Assembly: GCA_021234155.1 (NCBI GenBank)
Contig: JAJEKV010000020.1
Span: forward strand, 18,403,018 to 18,467,017
DNA from: Isoetes taiwanensis
Taxonomy: Eukaryota; Streptophyta; Lycopodiopsida; Isoetales; Isoetaceae
Direction of reading: 5' to 3'
Length of the DNA: 64,000 bases
The position numbers and the translations under genes are program-made. Below the pieces are notes generated by a model. It was given only the letters and a program-made list of their open reading frames with translations, had not been told where the DNA came from and did no database searches. This document shows, piece after piece, positions 48,880 through 60,175 of this stretch. Positions within the stretch are counted from its first letter, which is position 1, and each line of letters opens with the position of its first letter.

Positions 48880-49960
48880 ATAGTAGACCCATTGGGTTTT
48901 GCTTCATGTAGACTTGAACTTGACTTTTCAGGAGCAAGTGTCCCTGCCTATTGATAAGAAACATGAGGGCAGCAAAGCACTTTTTTCTATTCTAGTGTAT
49001 CTCTCCTCTAGAGAGACCATTGTTTACTTGCAAACACTATGGTGTGCTTTTCCCCGCTAAAAATGGCTAACCCTATAGCTTTTTTTAGTAACAAGATAAT
49101 ATAAACTTCAAATGGTATATTCAAATCTGGTTTCCTCAAAAGTGTGGCTTCACATATGGATTGAATGAGAAAGTCAAAAGCTTCTTGGCATTCTGAAGTC
49201 CATGTGATGGGTATGTGCTTACTCTCAGACTTGGAGAACTTGCCTACCCTTGTCAATCTAGAAATAGGGCTCAAAATATGAGCAAAATTAGGAATATACA
49301 TTCTGAGAAAACTTGTCATACCAACAAAACTTTTGACCTGTTTTAGATTCTTGGGAGGTGCTAATTTTTTGAGGGCTTCAATCTTGTCTTGAGCAACCCC
49401 GAATGCCTTGGCTGGATACTTCATGCCCTAAGAGTTGTCCTTTTGATGCAAAAAAGATGCATTTCTTTGGATTTAGATTGACTCTCGAGCTCCCGCATAA
49501 AGAACAAATTCTTGCAAGTAGCTCCACATGATTAGATGGATTAGAGCCTAAGCAAAGGTCATCTAAGTACACCCTAAACTCTTCAGCCAGACATTGATTT
49601 GAAAATAACATCCATTGCCCTTTGGAAGGTGGCTGGAGCATTCATCAAACCAAAAGGCATTCTTGTCATAGCATATGTACCCGTGGAGTGATAAAGGAAG
49701 TCTTTGGCTGGTCTTCTTCTTTGATGCCGACCGTTGAACCCCGAGAATCCATCCAAAATGAATACACTTCCTTACCTCGCTACAAAGATATAGGATCTCT
49801 TCTAGAAAAGGCAAGGGGTAACAATCCTTGATGGTAGCTTTGTTGAGATCTCGATAATCAATGCAAATTCTTAAAGCACCACTTTTTTCTTCTCTACAGA
49901 ACAATGCAAGATACCCATTCGGGATTAATAATTTCAATAATCACACCTCGCACCTAACAT
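48880..49960 (-). pseudogene. Ty3 reverse transcriptase and its RNase H
   Basis: Minus-strand pieces in order: RICIDYRDLNKATIKDCYPL (~49,800-49,870), the catalytic box as VYLDDL (~49,560; YLDD replaces the usual YVDD), KCIFFASKGQLLGHEVS, IEALKKLAPPKNLKQVKSFV, WTSECQEAFDFLI, and the degraded RNase H with RKPDLNIPFEVY, KAIGLAIF, ERYTRIEKSAL. At least four frame changes. Confidence 0.85.
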
Positions 49961-50357
49961 CTTATTCAATTCATCCTTGATTAGCCCCATAAGTGAAGCA
50001 TTAATCCTCCTTAATTTTTTGAAAACAGGTTTACAACCTTCCTTGATTTTAATTTCAAATTGGCATACCTCGCTTTTGATAATTGATAATTCTCAATAGT
50101 CCTGTGCAAATACATCTTTTCTTTCTTCAAAAACATTTGTATGCTCTCCCCTGTTTTGATATTCAATCAAATCTCCAACAAACAGAGTTCTAGGCGCACC
50201 ATTTTTGTGATCACAATCTCTTCAGTCTCCTTCTTTTTCGATGCATCAATGGTCAAAATAGGACAAAGTGCTTTTACTTCATTGTCATCAAGGTCATCTT
50301 CGGGAATAGCCCCTCACCAAATGTGACATGAGAGTTTCCCTACACAGGGCATCAGCC

Positions 50358-50710
50358 TCAAAATTCTTTTCTCTTGGAATATGAGTGATCCTCCATGAAG
50401 CAAAACTTGAGAGCACTCCCATTGCCTCGATTTTTCAAAAAGCTCCATATATGCATTCTTTGTTTGATAATCTCCACGAAACTTGTCTCGCAAATTAATT
50501 GTGAGTCACCATAAATATGGATATTGGCAATATCCATAGCTTTGGCTTCTTGAAGACCCGCAATCAAAGCTTTGTATTACGCCACATTAGAAGTGACTTG
50601 AGGAAAAATTCTCCCTACTTTAGCTAAGAGTTTATGAGAAGAATCTTTCAAAATAGCAAAGCAGATGATGCAACATTTAGTTTTTAGAGATACCTCCATC
50701 AAACCATAGA
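50358..50710 (-). pseudogene. Additional RNase H-like domain (RVT_3 type) between protease and RT
   Basis: Minus strand: FDGGIS (first Asp) at ~50,700, then a shifted frame through SSHKLLAKVGRIFPQVTSN, YKALIAGLQEAKAMDIANIH with a stop where the conserved Glu should be, and IYGDSQLICE (third acidic residue). This is the pattern of the archaeal-like/RVT_3 RNase H that plant Tat-type Ty3 elements carry besides the standard RNase H. Confidence 0.7.
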
Positions 50711-51056
50711 AAAACCGTTGGTCCTTGTTTCTTTGGGAAGTGCACACTCCATAATAAGGGGAACCATTTCATATTTCCTTGGTTTGGTGGTTTTTAACCT
50801 GTAAGATCCCAAAGGCTCCTCAATTAGCATTTCTTTAATAAAGTTTACCTCTTCTTTGGAGTCATAGGAGCCTTCTTGGTTGTAAATAGTAGCAGTTTGG
50901 GAGCCATTGGAGATGGTACATCTCCCTTGAGACCGTGACGGCCTAGCATCCACAAAGAGCTAGCCATCTTCTCCCTAAAAGTAGGTCATAGATATCGATT
51001 CATCTCCTATATCTTCAAAAGCCACCACAATAAAGTTAGTGACTACGTTATGCCTT

Positions 51057-51260
51057 TCAGATAATGGGCACTTTAGTCACCACACCAATAGGAGAGATTT
51101 TAGCATTATAAAAAGATCTTAGTAATATAGAAGCTCTCTTGTCCACCTCGAAACCACACTTCTTCATAATGTGATATGGCATGATGTTTAGGGGAGATCC
51201 CCCATCAAGTAATACATTGGAAAAAGTAAAACCTCCTAGAGCGGTGAACATGTAAATGCT
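51057..51260 (-). pseudogene. Ty3 aspartic protease fragment
   Basis: Minus strand FSNVLLDGGSPLNIMPYHIM gives the protease active site with D-G-G in place of D-S/T-G, followed by LLRSFYNAKISPIGVV. It matches retropepsins of plant Ty3 elements. Confidence 0.75.
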
Positions 51261-51589
51261 CCGGGGTCTTTTTTCATTCGTGCTAGAACAAGATCGAGTG
51301 GCATCGAAGAAAGTTTATACAAGCATTTAATTGTTCACCACTAGTTTCTTTGAAGCACTCTCTTCCTGTATTTGGGTGCAATCTTTAACAATGTGAAAAG
51401 ATCCACACTTACCTTAGAGTTTTTGAGCAAGATATCCACTTCATCAAGGTCTTGGTCTTTCTTACCAAACTTTTTTCTTTGAGGAGGTGGAGCTATCACT
51501 TGAGCGTGTACTTCCATTGTAGGTGAGGGAGATCTAGTTGTGGGATGCCTACTCGATTCAAAGATGTGTATTGACTTCATTCATTCTTC

Positions 51590-52836
51590 CGGGTTTGCAC
51601 TATCATAACTTCTTCGGGTCTTGGGAGCCGCCTCAGAGCTTTGAATAAACCTTATTGAAGTGCTTGGTTCAAGTAAACCTCCTGAAGGTTTAGGTTCTGA
51701 CCTTTTTCTTGTTCCGCTTGGCAAAGTATTCTTTAACAAACACATTTAACATCAAGATGACCAACTTCTTTTGCGTAAAGAACAAATAGGACATTCTTTC
51801 CCAAAGTGGCCTTTCCTATTACATTTAGGACACACTTGCCAATAGCAAATTTCTGATGGATGAGTATTCCTATTACAATGGACACATTGGGGTAAGTTTT
51901 ACCGTTTGCAGTTTTGAGCTCAACTAGTTGTTTGGTTAACTCGCTAAAGCCTCAAGAACCTTAGATAGGTCTGATTTAACCTCGCAACTTGAGAACTAGC
52001 TTCCTCCTCCTTAGATTTCTTCTTTTCTTTACGTATTGCATACCTTTGGAATGGAAGGGTGATGGTCATAATGTGCATCGGTAACATCATGGGTAAAAAG
52101 GATCATGGCCATGGTGAGAGATATGGTGCTTATCGGGCAAAGTAGAGAGCATTTGAGTCGGATCATTAGTTTTGGCAAAGACTTTGTATATGGAATCAAA
52201 TCCTTCAAAGCGACTTGGACCTTAAGCAATTTCCTTTGGATATCCGGTCTTCTTTCCGGACCATTGATGAAAGCAAAGTTACTAAAAAAGTGTGGGAATC
52301 GTGACTGTGCTCTTTGACACGCTCATGAATGTTTGAATCTTTCTTTGTCTTGATTCACACTCTCCCCGCATGTATAGAAAAGCTTTGCAATTCATTAACC
52401 AAATCTTTGGGAGCAGACTAACTTACCAAACACGTCCAGAAATTTCTTAACGAAGTTCATCCCATGAGGTAGTACCCATTAACTTCTCATAAGTTAACCA
52501 AGCACCAGCTTCACTCTCATCTTTGAAACATTTTTCAAATTCTGAAAGCTTGCACCCTTTCTTGAAACCATAATCCCCGTAATAGTCTTCAAATATTCTC
52601 AAAAATGGTTAGCACTCATCTTTGGAATCAAAGGTAGGCAAAGGAACAGGGACATTCAACTCAAACCGATATGGCATGTTCTCGAGTAAGCTAGTGGAGA
52701 AACTTGGAGGCAATGGCCTTTTTCTCCGCAATGATCCGATACATCAACATCTTCCAATGGTTCTCGCTTCACTGGAAATTTTGCTTTGGAGCCATGAGTT
52801 CCGAGATCCGGGAAGATCTCGGTAGGACCTCCAAAA
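51590..52836 (-). pseudogene. Ty3 gag with two zinc knuckles
   Basis: Minus strand. The start is near 52,793 (ATGGCTCCAAAGC), ~40 bp after the LTR. Later pieces include GCKLSEFEKCFKDESEAGAW (~52,520) and WLTYEKLMGTTSWDELR (~52,470). Two knuckles, CVHCNRNTHPSEIC and CPKCNRKGHFGKEC, lie at about 51,787-51,895; the first is CCHC-like. The frame is broken many times. TTTTGGAGGTCCTACCGAG, directly after the LTR on this strand, lies at the primer-binding position (starts TGG). Confidence 0.75.
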
Positions 52837-54797
52837 TGTTGACCCTAAACCCGGCTTATAGGTCAACCACAAGAATCCAATTCAAGTTTTCACTCAAATT
52901 GGGGTTAGGACCTCCAGATCACTTAAGGTGATCAGTCTATGCAAGAAAATTCCAAAGATAAGTTCAAAAAAGTTTGAGTTCTATACCTTTCCCATTTTCA
53001 AAAAATGGTACCTTTGCCAAAACAATTGTAGTGTTGGGAAGCGGATAGATGTTTTGAGTCGATGATCTTTGAGACTTGGTCAAAAAAAGTTGTAGGTAAC
53101 CGACAAGAAAGCCTCGACCAAGTCGAGACTCAATCTGTGAGTTATTCGAGCTCAAAGTGAGGTCAAATTTTGGTCAATAGAGGTCAAATGTAGAAAACAA
53201 TTGATCAGGAATTGAGATTTAGAGTTGCCAATCACTTTTTGGGAATTTCCAAAGTAGGTAGATTGCAATGATCTTTTTGGGGAAGGTAGGCAAGCAGTCA
53301 AATACTAGTTTGGAGGTGTATAGGTATTTTTGTGATTTGGATTTAGCAAAATACAATCTAGATTTGCTCAAACCCGAGAGCAATTTTTTGAATTTGAGCT
53401 ACACTTGGTATTTTTGAATGATTTCAACTCCTTTGGCTTTCTTAACACCCAAAGATGAGTGGCGCAGAGACCAAAGGGCTAAAAACACCGAGAGATTTTT
53501 CTATAGAATTTTTGTGGTGAGAATTGCTAAGGAAAATATCGAGACAAATTCAACAACTTTGGTCAATTTGGATTGATATGAAGGTAGATATATCAAGATA
53601 ACAACAGATAAGGATGCTTCATTCAAGTACAAGAAAATAATCATCAAAAGTCATAAGGTAATTTCTGAAAGTAATGTCAACTAAATCTTGTAGATCGGTC
53701 GAGGAGAGCTCAAGAACTTCAAGGATCGCCCGGATCTTGCTCGGCAATGATCAATGTATGATCCGAATACTTACGGGCCTTCAAAAATCTTTGTTATTGT
53801 TTCGGTATATATATTTTTTATTTAACGGTTCCAAAGATTTTAGGGCTTAAATTTAGGCTTGATGAGATGCTTAAGAGCGGGAAATGCAGAAATAGATAGG
53901 TTTCAGAGTTCAATGATTCCATTCGTGATTCGGCGCAGGTTTCCATAATTAGGGTTCTTGAAGGTATTTTTCCAGAAAATCCGCGACACGATGACCGTAT
54001 TTCTTGAGGTATATCCCAAGAATATCTTTGTATTTATCAATTTTAGGAAGATAGGCCATGGTCCATAAGGGTACCACAAAAATAATTATGAGTCTTAACC
54101 CATTTGGGTCTATGGCAACCCTAATTTCTTTGGGGAATATTCTAGATGGGTACCGAAAATGGGATATTAATGGAACATATTTGAGTGGCATAGGTACACA
54201 TAATGGTAAAGAACAAGGAGGCACAAAAGCTTGTGAAAAAAAGATTAGGCCAAGGGTATGTGGTAAGGGTGCAATATGAAGAATGAAAATAAGGCAAAGG
54301 GGTATGAAATGGGTAAGACATCCATGGGAAAACAAAATGTGGTAAGAAAGGTACTTTTGGCAAGGCAAAATATGATTTGCAAAAGGTGAGCAAAGAAGAA
54401 TATGAGTGTGAGGGAAAATGACTAGGGGAAATTCAAAAAGGAAGGTGAGAATAAGATACGGGGGGGGTAGGCAAAAAAATGGCTAAGGGATGGAACCAAA
54501 TACCATGGGATCTTCTAAACTTTGAACTTCCAATCTTCAAAAAAATGCCTTCCAAACTTCTTTAACCCAGAATCTTCTAGAGCATATTCTTGACTAAGCA
54601 CTTTGACCTTGAATAAAGTACCTCATGTGAGTTTTGAACCTTGAGCACTTGTTGACTTGAGAAATGAACACCCTTTGACCTCCATATCAATGTTGACTGC
54701 CAAGAATCTTCCAAACTTTGACCTAGTATTCCAAGATAAGTTGACCTAGTTTTGAATGCATGGATCACAAGTAGCATGTTGCCCTTTGGAGGCAACA
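52837..54797 (-). repeat. 5' LTR of the nested Ty3/gypsy element (right copy)
   Basis: 1,961 bp, the same family as 44550-46524 and 62265-64000. On the + strand it begins TGTTGACCCTAAACCCGGC and ends CCTTTGGAGGCAACA. Confidence 0.93.
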
Positions 54798-54802
54798 ACA
54801 AG

Positions 54803-55259
54803 TTCCTGTTGAAAAGCGGCAGAAATTGGATGACAGAAGTATCAGATGTGTTCATGTAGGATATGCACAAAATGCCAAAGCTTACAGGTTGTATATCAGT
54901 AGAGATGTGGTATTTGACGAAGATGAATTTTATGGGGGAGCAGCCAGACCGTTTACAAGCCGGGATGCTTTGGATATAGACATGTTGGATGAGTGGTGCT
55001 TTGTTAATCCGAATATTCAGCATCCCACACTAGTTAGTACTCCTTTCTCAGCTGAAGCTTCTTCAAGTGGATCAAGTGGTGCTGCTGCAGTTCCATCAAG
55101 TGATCCCTCATCTGTAGCAGTTGCACCAAGAGAAGAACCTGTTGTCCAAGATATTGAGGAAGTTCCTTCAGCTCTTGAACAGCCAGCTCCATATCCAAGT
55201 GTCACTAGAAGTCTAGATCGACCAAATCGTGGGTCACCAGATCTGGCCGCATAAGCTAT
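54803..55259 (+). pseudogene. copia integrase C-terminal region, resumed after the nested element
   Basis: Continues the copia frame with VEKRQKLDDRSIRCVHVGYA and AYRLYISRDVVFDEDEF, the conserved end of copia integrase, then a Ser/Pro-rich linker (SSGSSGAAAVPSSDPSSVA). A frameshift near 55,225 separates it from the polymerase. Confidence 0.88.
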
Positions 55260-56927
55260 TTGACTCCTAAGTTTGTTGAATCTCGTACTCATAAGCGATC
55301 TAGGGGATACTTGGCTGTTGCAAACTTTCAGGTTGAAGAACCTAATACAGTGGAAGAAGCCATGCAAGGGCCTTATGCTCAGGAATGGCAACAAGCAATG
55401 GAAGATGAATATGCCTCTCTGATGCACAATCATACATGGCAGCTTGTTCCTCTTCCACCAGGACGTCAAGTTGTGAGTACTAAATGGCTCTTCAAGATCA
55501 AACGTAATGGTGAAGGTCACATTCAATGCTTCAAAGCCAGATTTGTAGCGCGTGGCTTCTCGCAAATAGCCGGCATTGACTTCACAGAAACCTTTTCACC
55601 AGTTGTTCGTATGTCCTCCATTCGAACTCTGCTGGCCATTGCTACCCAGTTTAAGTTGGAAGTTCATCAGATGGATGTCCAAACTGCTTTTCTCCATGGT
55701 ATTTTAAGCGAAGAAGTTTATGTATCCCAACCAGAAGGCTTTGTTACAGCAGAAAATGGACATTTGGTGTGCAAATTGGATAAAGCCTTGTATGGGTTAA
55801 AGCAATCGCCCAGAGCATGGTTTGATCGCATCAACGGGTACCTGGGATCCATTGGTTTTCTTAGTCTTGCTGCTGATCCAAATGTATATCAGAAAACCGA
55901 AGGTACATCCTTTCTTTATCTCGCACTTTACGTTGATGATTGTGTGATGGTTTCCAACAGTCCCGCTTTCTTGAATCAAGTTAAAAATCTGCTATCATCA
56001 GAGTTTCGTATGTCGGACATGGGGGAGATATCTTACTGTCTCGGCATACATATAACAAGAAATAGGAATGAAGGGTGGATGAAACTAGGGCAGATCAAAT
56101 ACATTGAAGAACTTCTTGCAAAGTTTGAGATGACGGACTGTAATTCTGTGGCAACTCCAATGGAGCAGAATCTGAAGCTTACAGTTGATATGGCTCCACA
56201 AACAGAAGAGGAGAGAGAGTATATGCAGAAAGTTCCATATCGACATGCAGTTGGTAGCTTGATTTACTTGGCTGTTTCTACTAGATCAGATATATCATAT
56301 GCGGTTGGTGCAGTAAGTCAATTTATGGAAAATCCAGGGCAGTCACATTGGAATGGAGTCAAACGTATAATGCGGTATCTCAAGGGCACATGCAATCATG
56401 TTCTGATGTATCAACAAGTTGATTCAAGCAACTTCAAATTGGTTGGGTACACGGATGCAGATTGGGCTGGTGAGTTAGATACACGAAGATCAATATCAGC
56501 ATATGTCTTCTTGCTTGGTGATTGTGTCATATCATGGCAAAGCAAGCGTCAGCCCATAGTAGCCCTTTCTAGCACCGAATCGGAGTATATTGCAGCAAGT
56601 GTAGCAGCACAAGAGGCTATCTGGTTAAGGCAATTATTATGTGGTCTTCTACAAGAGCAAGGAAAACCAACAATCATATTTTGTGACAACCGTAGTGCTG
56701 TAGCCTTGGCCTATTCCCAGAAATATCATGCAAGAACCCGACATATATCAACCCGATATCACTTCATTCGTGAGCAGGTCCATAATGGAGTTCTTGACTT
56801 AGTTTCTTGTTCAAATGAAGAAATGCTTGCTGATATGTTTACTAAGTCTCTTGGACGTATCAAGTTCCAGCATGATCGTGATAAACTGAAGATTCTGTTA
56901 TATGCACTGAAGCTTAATCCAGGCTAG
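55260..56927 (+). CDS. copia reverse transcriptase-RNase H (open, ~555 codons)
   Basis: An uninterrupted frame, longest in the window. Reverse transcriptase: EWQQAMEDEYASLMHNHTW, FKIKRNGEGHIQCFKARFVA, FTETFSPVVRMSSIR, QMDVQTAFLHG, LYGLKQSPRAW, LALYVDDCVM (catalytic YVDD). RNase H: YTDADWAGELDTRRSISAY (first Asp), ALSSTESEYIAAS (Glu), FCDNRSAVALA (Asp), MLADMFTKSLG at the end. All catalytic residues are in place. As part of a copia polyprotein it lacks its own ATG and is separated from integrase by a frameshift, so expression is unlikely despite the intact enzyme. Confidence 0.93.
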   Translation: MTPKFVESRTHKRSRGYLAVANFQVEEPNTVEEAMQGPYAQEWQQAMEDEYASLMHNHTWQLVPLPPGRQVVSTKWLFKIKRNGEGHIQCFKARFVARGFSQIAGIDFTETFSPVVRMSSIRTLLAIATQFKLEVHQMDVQTAFLHGILSEEVYVSQPEGFVTAENGHLVCKLDKALYGLKQSPRAWFDRINGYLGSIGFLSLAADPNVYQKTEGTSFLYLALYVDDCVMVSNSPAFLNQVKNLLSSEFRMSDMGEISYCLGIHITRNRNEGWMKLGQIKYIEELLAKFEMTDCNSVATPMEQNLKLTVDMAPQTEEEREYMQKVPYRHAVGSLIYLAVSTRSDISYAVGAVSQFMENPGQSHWNGVKRIMRYLKGTCNHVLMYQQVDSSNFKLVGYTDADWAGELDTRRSISAYVFLLGDCVISWQSKRQPIVALSSTESEYIAASVAAQEAIWLRQLLCGLLQEQGKPTIIFCDNRSAVALAYSQKYHARTRHISTRYHFIREQVHNGVLDLVSCSNEEMLADMFTKSLGRIKFQHDRDKLKILLYALKLNPG

Positions 56928-56946
56928 TGCTATGCTGATGGGGGAG

Positions 56947-57127
56947 TGATAATAAGTCAGCATCTAGCCTACCTGGATGTGTGACGTGTCAGTGTAGTCG
57001 TGTCCCAATAGAGAGTCGCATCCCATGGATGCATAATATATTTTGTAACCGTTCTTCTTCTGATATCAATTCACCTACCTATTCTTCCGCATCTTCTTCT
57101 ATTATTGTCTATTCTATATTGTTGTTA
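56947..57127 (+). repeat. 3' LTR of the copia element
   Basis: 181 bp, preceded by the polypurine tract TGATGGGGGAG. It differs from the 5' LTR at one base (GCATAATATA for GCATACTATA). Confidence 0.95.
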
Positions 57128-57132
57128 ATCAG

Positions 57133-58099
57133 AGCCCGATTGGGTGGATAAGTTGTGCCGAGAGATCTAATTCTGGAGATTCCAGGTTGTTTTGATTAAC
57201 AGAGTTTGAAAGTTTTGCAGACAGGTAAACCGTTTGTATCAGTATCTGCTGCAATATTAGGCATCGGCTTCTAAAGAAAATCACGCCCTCGATCTGTAGC
57301 AGCATCGAACAGGTAAGTCTTTGCTATAATCTCTTCAAACAATAGAGTAATCTCAGGTGGTCTTTACTCGAGAAGACCGCATCCGCGATTTCTCTGATTG
57401 TTTTAATTTTCTTCACACTGCAAAATAGACGACATCAAGTCCTAATTCAGCTAAGGTAGAAAGGTTGCCGAGGGATTAGAAGAATTTTTACCCCTCCTGC
57501 ACAGATAAGGTGAATAATATGGCAAGGCGCCAACGTACTGCCTAGACCTTGGGGGTGATTGTGAGTGCCTAGAGCTAGGCCGTTTCCGACATGTTAATGC
57601 GAGATAATTGCTTAACTGCGGCCTTAATGACACAATGCCCTATGCCTTGACACAATGCATCGAGGACTAAAAATGTCAACATCATCGGCAATGACTTTGT
57701 ATATCTTGCCAAATAGCCAGCTTGCCATTAACAGCTACCAAGGAGCCTCTATTTGCACTTAGACAATTGCTCGTGGCAGAACAAGAATAGATATCGCTTC
57801 TCCTACCTTTCCTATCCACGGAATATCCACAGTCCACTTCTTAACCAAGCATTGGCAGCCAAATCCTGCCAATCCTTCAAGGTACGAAAAATTAGACGTT
57901 ATTCAACACATGAGCTCTTGTATATTACTATATCTAATATCACTTATAAATGCTTACATGTTAAATAAGTTACACTTATAGCATACATGCTTCACATCAG
58001 TGATCTATGATTCACTCATCATGACATGTAAAGTGATCCCATTGAGTTCGACGTGGCGCTCTGGAACCCAAGCAAGATGGATAACAACATTATGGAGAC
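57133..58099. other. Spacer between copia and CACTA elements
   Basis: No recognisable gene. The joined pre-insertion flanks of the copia element show no open frame I can identify. Confidence 0.5.
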
Positions 58100-58604
58100 C
58101 ATTACAAGAGAAGGGGTCAATTAGTGTCACCTTTTGTGTCGATTTTTGGCCTAGAAGTGCAAATCAAATTTTCTTAAAAACTGACATTATGGGTGACAAC
58201 ATACTGGTGACACAAATGTAGCAATGATAACGTCACATATATGGTCGGCACCTTCATCACCTATAGTGGCAGTCCCAGCGCCACATGTAGCGTCATTGGT
58301 AGTGTCACCTATAAAGTCAATTATAACACCACGTTTAATGTTATAGTTAATGGCAGTCATAAAGTCGCCTATCAAGTTAGGTATAGCATCATCTACTACA
58401 ACATATATAACGTCACATATAAGATCATTTATAATGTTACTTTTAATGTCACCTGTAACACCATTCATAATGTTAAGATTATCGTCATGTGTAAAGTCAC
58501 TTGTAACACCACTCATAATGATAGGAGATTTATCACTAATTAAACCATACATTGTGTCAATTTAACATGGATGCCATCTATTTTGTCGTTGTTAATGTCA
58601 TATT

Positions 58605-58630
58605 TTCGTCGTCGTCGTCGTCGTCGTCGA
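58605..58630. repeat. (TCG)8 microsatellite
   Basis: A run of TCG triplets inside the CACTA element. Confidence 0.9.
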
Positions 58631-60109
58631 ATGCAATGCTTAGAAACTTGCATTTCCTAGTGAATTCATATGTTTTTTAAAGATATTCAATAGTGGCATG
58701 TACCGTGCCAAAGGTTGCAAGTAGAAATTCCAAAAGTGTCAGTAAAATGATATCATTAGCTAGCCATATAGGCAGAATTGGCTCCTTTCGAATCTGGATC
58801 ATGGTAAGAACATGCTTTGCAGGCAGAGCCACATAATGGCAAGGAATGAAATAGCAGATTTAGCAAAAGATCAAAACATAATCATTATTTTTATTTCTTG
58901 TCTTGACTCTTTGTTTAGAACATGTAGATATGGCAAGAGGCAGGTATGGCAAGAAACAGAGATAGACGAAGGCAAGGCTGTAAATTTTGAAAATAAAGGC
59001 AGTTTTGGAGGGAAGTCTGGAGGCTAGCTATAGTTGGCTTCCTTCAATCAATTCAACAAGTATGTAAGTCTGTTTTACTTCTAATGCTTCCATTCTTGTT
59101 CTGCTGGCCAGTCAAAACAAGAAAGAAAGCAGAATATAAATACCTCTAAATTTGCATCGAAAATTTAGTAGTTCTCTGTTCTGTGCCGTTCTGATAATGC
59201 AGATTTGAGAAAGTGGAGAAATTCTTGGATGGAGACATATCATGCTAGCAAAATGATGCTTGTCCCATGTTTAATGTAATCCCAAGGTACTTTCCATTAT
59301 GTCATACCTGTTACTTTCCATTATCTTATACCTATTAAACTACCTCACAGCCTATTAAACTACCTCACAGGCTACAATTTGTCATTATGTGGAAGATATT
59401 TGGTATTTAAGTGTCTCTAAACAGCTCTGCCATCAACATACGCTCGAAGGCCATCTCAAATAGCTATGTCATGAACATATATATCCAAAGCCCTTCTCTG
59501 TGGTAGTTTGCTATGTGTCAAGCAACCATATTTTGAGAACATCGTCAATTTTAGTCTAGTGATGCAAGAGCATATGAGCAGCTGCTTCATTGATATATTG
59601 TCTAGGATCTAGATATTGTCCATTATGTCAGTTCCCTGAATAAAAGCTACAACAGAAAGTCGAGATGAATAAAAGGGTTTTCTATGAGATGTAAATCTGT
59701 GTGGGGTAAGGATTAACAATGATGACTGCAAACAAAATAGAAAGTGATGACGAAGATGCATTTACATGAGATGCATCACTGAAAATGTTCCTACTACAGG
59801 AAAAAAAACGTTGAAAAACTTCGAAGGTATATTTTTTGTGTGAATGTTGATAAACTATATAAAGGTACATTTTTCATTAATGCAATTTTCCTTTGCATAT
59901 GATCTGTGTTTACAATCCCATCAAATAAAAAGCGAACTTTCCACTTTGATTCTAGCGACACACACTGCCATAGCCCCAGAAGACGCCACCTAAGAAATCC
60001 GAAGCCTTAAATCGGCATATAGAAGCACCATGAATGGAAATATAGGCTGTAAAAAGAAGTTGTGTGGATATATACTTGGCAAAGTCCAAAATATCTAATG
60101 TTTGGATTG

Positions 60110-60175
60110 GTATTTTGGCAAGGGCTTTGATTTATTGTTGCAAGGGCCAGGGTTCAAATCTGTAATCGTGCAATT
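60110..60175 (+). other. Possible tRNA-like SINE fragment
   Basis: TTTGGCAAGGGCTTTGA (weak A-box) is followed ~35 bp later by GGGTTCAAATCTG (good B-box). No tail or duplication is seen. Confidence 0.25.

Larger units (their letters stand above)
44545..54802 (-). mobile_element. Nested Ty3/gypsy retrotransposon (10.25 kb), minus strand, TSD ACAAG
   Basis: The element spans 44550-54797, with ACAAG duplicated exactly on both sides (44545-44549, 54798-54802). LTRs are 1,975 bp (44550-46524) and 1,961 bp (52837-54797), ending TGTTGACC and GGCAACA on the + strand. Coding runs on the minus strand from ~52.8 to ~47.5 kb: gag, two zinc knuckles, protease, an extra RNase H, reverse transcriptase with RNase H, integrase and a GPF-type C-terminal domain, the non-chromovirus (Tat-like) style of plant Ty3. 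Many stops and frameshifts make it non-autonomous. It sits head-on to the copia element it splits. Confidence 0.95.
42010..57132 (+). mobile_element. Young Ty1/copia retrotransposon (15.1 kb including a nested element), TSD ATCAG
   Basis: The 181-bp LTRs (42015-42195, 56947-57127; start TGATAATAAG, end TTGTTGTTA) differ at one position seen by eye. The flanks carry the exact 5-bp duplication ATCAG (42010-42014, 57128-57132). TGGTATCAGAGC directly after the 5' LTR is the initiator-Met tRNA primer site; TGATGGGGGAG before the 3' LTR is the polypurine tract. Without the nested Ty3 element (44550-54802) it is ~4.9 kb, the normal copia size, in the usual order gag-protease-integrase-RT-RNase H. 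Frameshifts in gag and near 55,225 plus the insertion make it defective. Confidence 0.95.

Noticed and set aside
54577-55023. 148-codon minus-strand open frame
   Set aside because: Crosses from the Ty3 LTR into the copia integrase gene on the wrong strand; a shadow frame.
55017-55565. 182-codon minus-strand open frame
   Set aside because: Antisense of the copia integrase-RT region; no domain.
58187-58565. Overlapping frames of 70-120 codons on both strands
   Set aside because: They read through the CACTA subterminal repeat array; the Asn/Val/Ile repeats simply reflect the DNA repeat.
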